Origin: Veillonellales bacterium
Lineage (GTDB): Bacteria; Bacillota; Negativicutes; Veillonellales; Dialisteraceae
Assembly: GCA_944390485.1 (NCBI GenBank)
Contig: CALXPQ010000004.1
Span: 97,985-161,984, forward strand
Length of the DNA stretch: 64,000 nucleotides
Direction of reading: 5' to 3'
Shown: one piece after another, positions 59,570 through 64,000 of the stretch
Numbering within the stretch: the first letter of the stretch is position 1
How the letters are laid out: each line of letters starts with the position of its first letter
The notes under the pieces: model-generated
The model's database searches: none
Told to the model about the DNA's origin: nothing
The model's input: the letters and a program-made list of their open reading frames with translations, nothing else
Translations under genes and position numbers: made by a program

Positions 59570-61960
59570 ATGGACAAGAGAGAGAATGCGTATGTACTGT
59601 GGTTTGACGAGCTCCGCCGCGAAGACGTGGCGCTCGTAGGCGGCAAATCGTCCTCGCTGGGCGAACTGACCTCCGCGACCCATGTGCCGGTGCCGTACGG
59701 CTTTGCGACGACCGCGCACGCGTACCGGTACTTCATGGACGTGACCGGCACGAACAAGAAGGTCCACGCGCTGCTGGACGATCTGGACGATGTGGAAGAC
59801 TCCGCCGAGCTCCGCGATGTGTGCGCGAAGATCCGCGCGGAGATCGTGGCGGCGGAAATGCCGGAAGACCTGGCGGACGCCATCGGCGACGCCTATGAAG
59901 AACTGGCGAAGCGGGCGCAGAGCCAGGGCGATCCCTTCGTGGCCGTCCGCTCCAGCGCGACCGCGGAAGACCTGCCGGACGCCTCCTTCGCGGGCCAGCA
60001 GGACACCTACCTCAATGTGCGCGGCCGCGACGAAGTCATCCGCAAGGTGAAGGAATGCTACGCGTCCACCTTCACGGACCGCGCGACCTACTACCGCGTG
60101 AAGAAAGGCTTCGCCCATGAAAACGTGGCGCTCTCCGCCGCCGTCCAGATGATGGCGTACTCCAAGGTGGCCGGCGTCATGTTCACCGTCGACCTCGCCA
60201 CCGGCGCGGACGACAAGATCATGATCGAAGGCTCCTGGGGCCTCGGCGAATACATCGTCCAGGGCACCGTCACGCCGGACAACTTCATCGTCGACAAAGA
60301 GACCCTCACCATCCTGTCCCGCCGCATCAATGAGAAGCCCATCGAACTGGTGCGCAATGAAGAAGGCGGCGTAGAAGAGCGCCGCGTGCCGGAAGAACTG
60401 GCGAAGGCGCAGGTCATGAGCGACGAGCAGATCGCCGAGCTCGCAGGCTACGCGAAAGCCATCGAACAGCACTACGGCTGCTACATGGATATGGAATGGG
60501 CGCTCGATGAAAACAACAAGCTCTGGATCCTCCAGGCGCGCCCGGAAACGGTATGGTCCAGAAAGAACAAGGAAAAGAAAGAGGGTAAAAAAGTGAACGT
60601 CACCACCGATCATAAAGTGCTCGTCAAAGGTCTGCCCGCCAGCCCGGGCCTCGTCGCAGGCAAAGCCCACGTCATCACCGACCCGGCGGATATCGACCAG
60701 TTCAAGGACGGCGAGATCCTCGTCACCCTCATGACCTCCCCGGACTGGGTGCCGGCCATGAAGAAAGCGCTCGCCATCGTCACCGACGCGGGCGGCATGA
60801 CCTGCCACGCCTCCATCGTATCCCGCGAGCTGGGCATCCCCTGCGTGGTCGGCACGAAGAGCCGCAGCACCGACGCCACCGCGGTCCTGAAGACCGGCCA
60901 GGAGATCACCGTCGACGCGCAGAACGGCATCATCTATGAAGGCATCGTGGAAGACATGATCGAAAAGCCGCAGGAAACGGCCGCCGCTCCGGGCGCCGTC
61001 GTCCAGGCGGAATACTTCGCGCCCACCGGCACCACCGTCCTCATGAACCTGGGCGATCCGGACCTGGCGCAGAAATACGCGTCCCTCCCGTGCGACGGCA
61101 TCGGTCTCATGAGAGAGGAATTCATCTGGACCACCTTCATCCATGAACATCCGCTCCACCTCATCGAGACGGGCCATCCGGAAAAAGTCATCGACATGCT
61201 CGCCGAAGGCATCAGCAAAGTCTGCCGCGCCATGGCGCCCAGACCGGTGGTGCTCCGCTTCTCCGACTTCAAGTCCGGCGAATACAGAAACCTCGTGGGC
61301 GGCGACAAATACGAACCGGAAGAACCGGCTGACCTCCTCGGCTGGCGCGGCGCGTCCCGCTACTACGATCCGAAGTACACCGCGGCGTTCCGCCTCGAAC
61401 TGAAAGCGGTGAAGAAAGTCCGCGACGAATTCGGCCTCACGAACCTGAACTGCATGATCCCCTTCTGCCGCACCGTAGACGAAGCGCGCAAAGTCACCGA
61501 GATCATGAAAGAAGAAGGCCTCCAGCGCGGCCCCGACTTCAAGCTCTTCCTCATGGCGGAGATCCCGTCGAACATCATCCTCGCCGACCAGTTCAACCAA
61601 TACGTGGACGGCTACTCCATCGGTTCGAACGACCTCACCATGCTCATCCTCGGCTGCGACCGCAACAACGACACCGTAGCCTCCCTCTTCGATGAACGGA
61701 ACCTGGCGATCCGCCGCGCGATCCGCCACCTCATCAAGACGGCGCACAAAGACGGCAAGACCGTATCCATCTGCGGCCAGGCGCCCTCCGTCTACCCCGA
61801 CTTCACGGAATTCCTCGTGCGGAGCGGCATCGACTGCGTCTCCGTGAATCCGGACATGGTCAAGGCGACGAAGCGCAACGTGGCCCGCATCGAACAGCGT
61901 CTGCTCCTGGACGCCGCCACCGGTCGGGGCCTCAAAGAAACGGAAGAATACGACTGGTAA
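59570..61960 (+). CDS. ppsA: Phosphoenolpyruvate synthase (pyruvate, water dikinase)
   Basis: 796 aa, normal length. N-terminal ATP-grasp part: LVGGKSSSLGEL, RSSATAEDLPDASFAGQQDTYLN. The phosphohistidine domain has the catalytic His413 in GGMTCHASIVSRELGIPCVVG. The C-terminal PEP/pyruvate barrel has GIGLMREEF, SIGSNDLTMLILGCDRN and SICGQAPS, where Cys is the conserved acid. It makes PEP from pyruvate and ATP for gluconeogenesis. AAGGAGGAAA precedes the start. The following two genes encode a likely repressor and its activity regulator, so ppsA is controlled at both levels. Confidence 0.97.
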   Translation: MDKRENAYVLWFDELRREDVALVGGKSSSLGELTSATHVPVPYGFATTAHAYRYFMDVTGTNKKVHALLDDLDDVEDSAELRDVCAKIRAEIVAAEMPEDLADAIGDAYEELAKRAQSQGDPFVAVRSSATAEDLPDASFAGQQDTYLNVRGRDEVIRKVKECYASTFTDRATYYRVKKGFAHENVALSAAVQMMAYSKVAGVMFTVDLATGADDKIMIEGSWGLGEYIVQGTVTPDNFIVDKETLTILSRRINEKPIELVRNEEGGVEERRVPEELAKAQVMSDEQIAELAGYAKAIEQHYGCYMDMEWALDENNKLWILQARPETVWSRKNKEKKEGKKVNVTTDHKVLVKGLPASPGLVAGKAHVITDPADIDQFKDGEILVTLMTSPDWVPAMKKALAIVTDAGGMTCHASIVSRELGIPCVVGTKSRSTDATAVLKTGQEITVDAQNGIIYEGIVEDMIEKPQETAAAPGAVVQAEYFAPTGTTVLMNLGDPDLAQKYASLPCDGIGLMREEFIWTTFIHEHPLHLIETGHPEKVIDMLAEGISKVCRAMAPRPVVLRFSDFKSGEYRNLVGGDKYEPEEPADLLGWRGASRYYDPKYTAAFRLELKAVKKVRDEFGLTNLNCMIPFCRTVDEARKVTEIMKEEGLQRGPDFKLFLMAEIPSNIILADQFNQYVDGYSIGSNDLTMLILGCDRNNDTVASLFDERNLAIRRAIRHLIKTAHKDGKTVSICGQAPSVYPDFTEFLVRSGIDCVSVNPDMVKATKRNVARIEQRLLLDAATGRGLKETEEYDW

Positions 61961-61972
61961 GACCATCGGGCA

Positions 61973-62020
61973 GGCGGCGCGCGCCGCCTCTCCCGTACCG
62001 CAGCGCGGGAGAGTAGCCCG
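61973..62020. repeat. Palindromes between ppsA and the regulator gene
   Basis: Perfect 16-bp palindrome GGCGGCGCGCGCCGCC (61973-61988) followed by CTCTCCCG/CGGGAGAG (61988-61995 with 62006-62013). They may be RNA hairpins protecting or ending the ppsA transcript. Confidence 0.6.
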
Positions 62021-62026
62021 CGGGAG

Positions 62027-62057
62027 ATGGGGCTGTCCATGGGGGCAGTCCCATTTT
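62027..62057 (+). terminator. Terminator-like hairpin after ppsA
   Basis: ATGGGGCTG (62027-62035) pairs with CAGTCCCAT (62046-62054), followed by four T. It may be partial, allowing read-through to the regulator gene. Confidence 0.6.
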
Positions 62058-62085
62058 CCAGATTGAAAGAAAGGAAACCAACAAC

Positions 62086-62721
62086 GTGCAGCTCACAGAC
62101 CGACAAAAAGAAATCACACGCATCGTCCGCGAGGACGGTCCCATCACCGGGGAAATAATCGCGGCCAAGCTCCATGTGACGCGGAGCGCGCTGCGGGGCG
62201 ATCTGGCGGTGCTCCTCTCGGGAGAAGTCATCGCGGCCCGGCGCCGGCTCGGCTACTACTATCTGGGCGGCGGCACCGACCCGGCCGCTTCGGAGATCCG
62301 GAAATGCATCGTCGACGACTGCATGTCCCGCCCCGTGCTCGTCGGCAGCGACGCCAACGCCTACGACGCGGCGGTGCTCCTCTTCACCGAGGACATCGGC
62401 ACCATCTTCGTCGGCGAGGAAGACAATCTCCTGGGCGTCGTCTCCCGCAAAGACCTGCTCAAGGCCGCCATGGGCCGGGAAGGGCTCCAGCAGATGCCCA
62501 TTTCCATGGTCATGACGCCCCGGTCCAAGATGATCTATGCCGAGCAGGGCGAAGAGATGCTGGGCGTGGCGCAGAAGCTCATCGACTACGAAGTGGACTG
62601 CCTGCCCGTGGTCCGTGTGGAAGACCACGGCGGCGAAAAGCGCTTCAAGCTGCTGGGCCGCATCTCGAAGACCAACATCACCCGGCTGTTTCTGGAACTC
62701 GGTCTGGGACACAGGAGGTAA
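62086..62721 (+). CDS. ccpN: CcpN-like regulator (HTH plus CBS pair)
   Basis: 211 aa from the GTG at 62086, behind AAAGGAAA. N-terminal winged helix: LTDRQKEITRIVREDGPITGEI and LHVTRSALRGDLAVL. Two CBS domains follow, about residues 75-130 (MSRPVLVGSDANAYDAAVLLF) and 140-205 (MVMTPRSKMIYAEQG), ending DVNHISRLF-like (ISKTNITRLFLE). CcpN in Bacillus represses gluconeogenic genes and senses ATP/ADP through the CBS pair. The same neighbour (ppsR) and target (ppsA) are present here. Confidence 0.9.
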   Translation: MQLTDRQKEITRIVREDGPITGEIIAAKLHVTRSALRGDLAVLLSGEVIAARRRLGYYYLGGGTDPAASEIRKCIVDDCMSRPVLVGSDANAYDAAVLLFTEDIGTIFVGEEDNLLGVVSRKDLLKAAMGREGLQQMPISMVMTPRSKMIYAEQGEEMLGVAQKLIDYEVDCLPVVRVEDHGGEKRFKLLGRISKTNITRLFLELGLGHRR

Positions 62722-62727
62722 TACTGC

Positions 62728-63558
62728 GTGAATACACAACCCACTGTCTACGTCATCTCGGACTCCCTCGGCGAGACCGGTGAAAAGCTCGCCCACGCGG
62801 CGATCAGTCAGTTCGACCAGGAAGACATCGACGTCATCCGCGTGCCCTTCGTGCGGCACTGCGACCAGCTCCGGGACATCGTCGCCGAAGCGGAAGAAAA
62901 AGGTGCGGTCATCTGCCACACCCTCGTGTCGCCCGACCTGCGCGAGACCATCGACGAGCTCTCGAGAGAGCACCACGTGCGCTACGTGGACCTCCTCGGG
63001 CCCATGCTGGACGCCGTCTCCTCCATCGCGAAGACGAAGCCCCGCATGAAGCCGGGCCTCATCCACAAGCTCGACGAGGAATACTTCAAGAAGGTGGAGG
63101 CCATCGAATTCGCCGTCAAGTACGACGACGGGAAGAATCCCTCCGGCTTCGAGAAAGCGGACATCGTCCTCATCGGCGTGTCCCGCACCTCCAAGACGCC
63201 CATGTCCATGTACCTGGCGCACAAGAAGTACAAAGTGGCGAACCTCCCGCTCGTGCCGGAAGTGGCGCTCCCCGAAGAGATCTTCCGGGTGCCGCCGTAC
63301 CGCATCGTGGGCCTCATCATCGACCCGTACAAGCTCAATACCATCCGCACGGAGCGCATGAAAGCGCTGGGCTTCTCCGGGACGGCGAACTATACCGACA
63401 TCGCCCGCATCGAAGACGAGCTCGCCTATGCGAAGGCCGTCATGCGCCAGCTCCACTGCGTCGTCCTCGACGTGTCGAACCGCGCCATCGAAGAGACCGC
63501 CAGCCGCATCATCGAGATCATCCAGCGGAACCGCCAGATCTACGGCGAAAAATACTGA
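62728..63558 (+). CDS. ppsR: PEP synthase regulatory protein (bifunctional kinase/phosphorylase)
   Basis: 276 aa, GTG start at 62728 behind AGGAGGT. DUF299 family: VYVISDSLGETGEKLA at the N-terminus and the kinase P-loop GVSRTSKTPMSMYLA (150-164), with RKPG-like and DPYKLNTIRTERM regions. The protein phosphorylates a Thr next to the catalytic His of PEP synthase using ADP and can reverse it with phosphate. It directly follows the ccpN-like gene, and its target ppsA is two genes upstream. Confidence 0.95.
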   Translation: MNTQPTVYVISDSLGETGEKLAHAAISQFDQEDIDVIRVPFVRHCDQLRDIVAEAEEKGAVICHTLVSPDLRETIDELSREHHVRYVDLLGPMLDAVSSIAKTKPRMKPGLIHKLDEEYFKKVEAIEFAVKYDDGKNPSGFEKADIVLIGVSRTSKTPMSMYLAHKKYKVANLPLVPEVALPEEIFRVPPYRIVGLIIDPYKLNTIRTERMKALGFSGTANYTDIARIEDELAYAKAVMRQLHCVVLDVSNRAIEETASRIIEIIQRNRQIYGEKY

Positions 63559-63564
63559 ACCCCG

Positions 63565-63599
63565 AAAGCACTGCCTTGCAGAGAGGCGGTGCTTTTTGT
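63565..63599 (+). terminator. Terminator of the ppsA-ccpN-ppsR region
   Basis: AAAGCACTGCC (63565-63575) pairs with GGCGGTGCTTT (63585-63595), followed by T. Confidence 0.88.
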
Positions 63600-63679
63600 T
63601 ACATTGAAAAGAGACGGCCCCGCAGGAGCCGCCTGACATTCCCGCCGCGTCCGCGGCGTTTCCCTTCTGCGAGGTGCCT

Positions 63680-64000
63680 ATGACCATACGAGAACGTACC
63701 GAAGCCGTCGAGCGCCGGCTCCTTTCCCCGCACGCGTCCTTTGCCGACGAAGCCGTGCGGGACCGGCCCGAAGAGGAATGCCCTCTCCGCACCGCCTTCC
63801 AGCGCGACCGGGACCGCATCCTCCACAGCGGCTCCTTCCGGCGCATGAAGCACAAGACGCAGGTCTACATCGCGCCCCGCGGCGACCACTACCGCACCCG
63901 CATGACCCACACCCTCGAGGTGGCGCAGATCGGCCGCACCGTGGCGCGGGCCCTCCGGCTCAACGAAGACCTGGTGGAAGCCATGGCCCTCGGCCACGAC
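63680..64000 (+). CDS. dGTPase-like HD-domain triphosphohydrolase (partial)
   Basis: The first 107 codons of a gene that runs off the window. The ATG at 63680 follows GAGGTG. The text [22 protein letters not shown] is the classic N-terminus of dNTP triphosphohydrolases (dGTPase, Dgt family). The first metal-binding His of the HD domain is in [20 protein letters not shown], and the HD pair is just reached at the window end (GHD). The family hydrolyses dGTP or other dNTPs to nucleoside and tripolyphosphate; in Gram-positives it is often next to dnaG. Confidence 0.9.
   Translation, partial: MTIRERTEAVERRLLSPHASFADEAVRDRPEEECPLRTAFQRDRDRILHSGSFRRMKHKTQVYIAPRGDHYRTRMTHTLEVAQIGRTVARALRLNEDLVEAMALGHD

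Noticed and set aside
59549..61966. 805-aa minus-strand frame over ppsA
   Set aside because: Antisense of PEP synthase; rich in His, Arg, Val and Phe as expected for a shadow.

Overview
The window looks like chromosome of a diderm Firmicute of the class Negativicutes (Veillonella/Megasphaera/Dialister-like). The evidence is a mix of Firmicutes traits (T-box control of ileS, a CcpN/PpsR pair beside PEP synthase, LonB next to dnaB) with outer-membrane traits (five SLH-domain porins of the OmpM type and a surface-polysaccharide locus that includes UDP-galactopyranose mutase, a WbaP-type initiating transferase and dTDP-rhamnose genes). The housekeeping parts are GC-rich. The polysaccharide genes contain several clearly AT-rich blocks. 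The genus cannot be fixed from the sequence alone.

Layout. 1-973: tail of an unidentified acidic/lysine-rich protein. 1032-5881: a small secreted protein, then a compact catabolic locus (CitMHS transporter, creatininase-family amidohydrolase, divergent GntR/UTRA regulator, M20 peptidase/deacylase) with two matching AT-rich sites in its promoter regions. 5932-9186 (minus): low-molecular-weight phosphatase, alpha/beta hydrolase, LysO lysine exporter with a structured leader, a two-TM protein and a Cys-rich small protein. 9289-12388: T-box leader and ileS. 12625-14765: glf and an AT-rich glycosyltransferase. 14803-17080 (minus): rlmD and an e(P4)-type acid phosphatase. 17215-27921: ChbG/YdjC deacetylase, a repeated GT4-GT8 glycosyltransferase pair, an O-antigen ligase/polymerase-like protein, GT2, GT4 and a PIG-L deacetylase.

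28264-33039: three tandem OmpM-like porin genes whose first ~385 bp are nearly identical and whose leaders share a 28-nt element. 33188-44151: Ugd, a UDP-sugar epimerase, further glycosyltransferases, WbaP, and rmlA-C-B-D. The rmlD frame runs on without a stop into a flavin-reductase-like domain. 44411-46060: a frame-disrupted winged-helix gene and a decayed IS30-family transposase. 46162-50242: lonB, dnaB, family 4 uracil-DNA glycosylase.

50505-57238: two more porins flanking a cupin gene and larE-larB-larC (nickel-pincer cofactor synthesis, with a His/Cys-rich repeat inserted in LarC). 57363-57539: tRNA-His and tRNA-Gln. 57924-59210: ArsB/NhaD-type ion transporter with a structured leader. 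59570-63558: PEP synthase, CcpN-like regulator and PpsR. The window ends inside a dGTPase-like HD gene.

How the genes work together. The polysaccharide genes supply UDP-Galf, UDP-glucuronate and dTDP-rhamnose, the initiating transferase, glycosyltransferases and a polymerase/ligase. No Wzx flippase or Wzm/Wzt ABC exporter is visible here. The best leads for new biology are: the shared 28-nt leader element of the porin genes; the regulated creatininase/CitMHS/M20 locus with its repeated operator; the RmlD-flavin-reductase fusion; LarC's metal-binding repeat; and three structured leaders (lysO, the NhaD-type transporter, and the ppsA upstream region).
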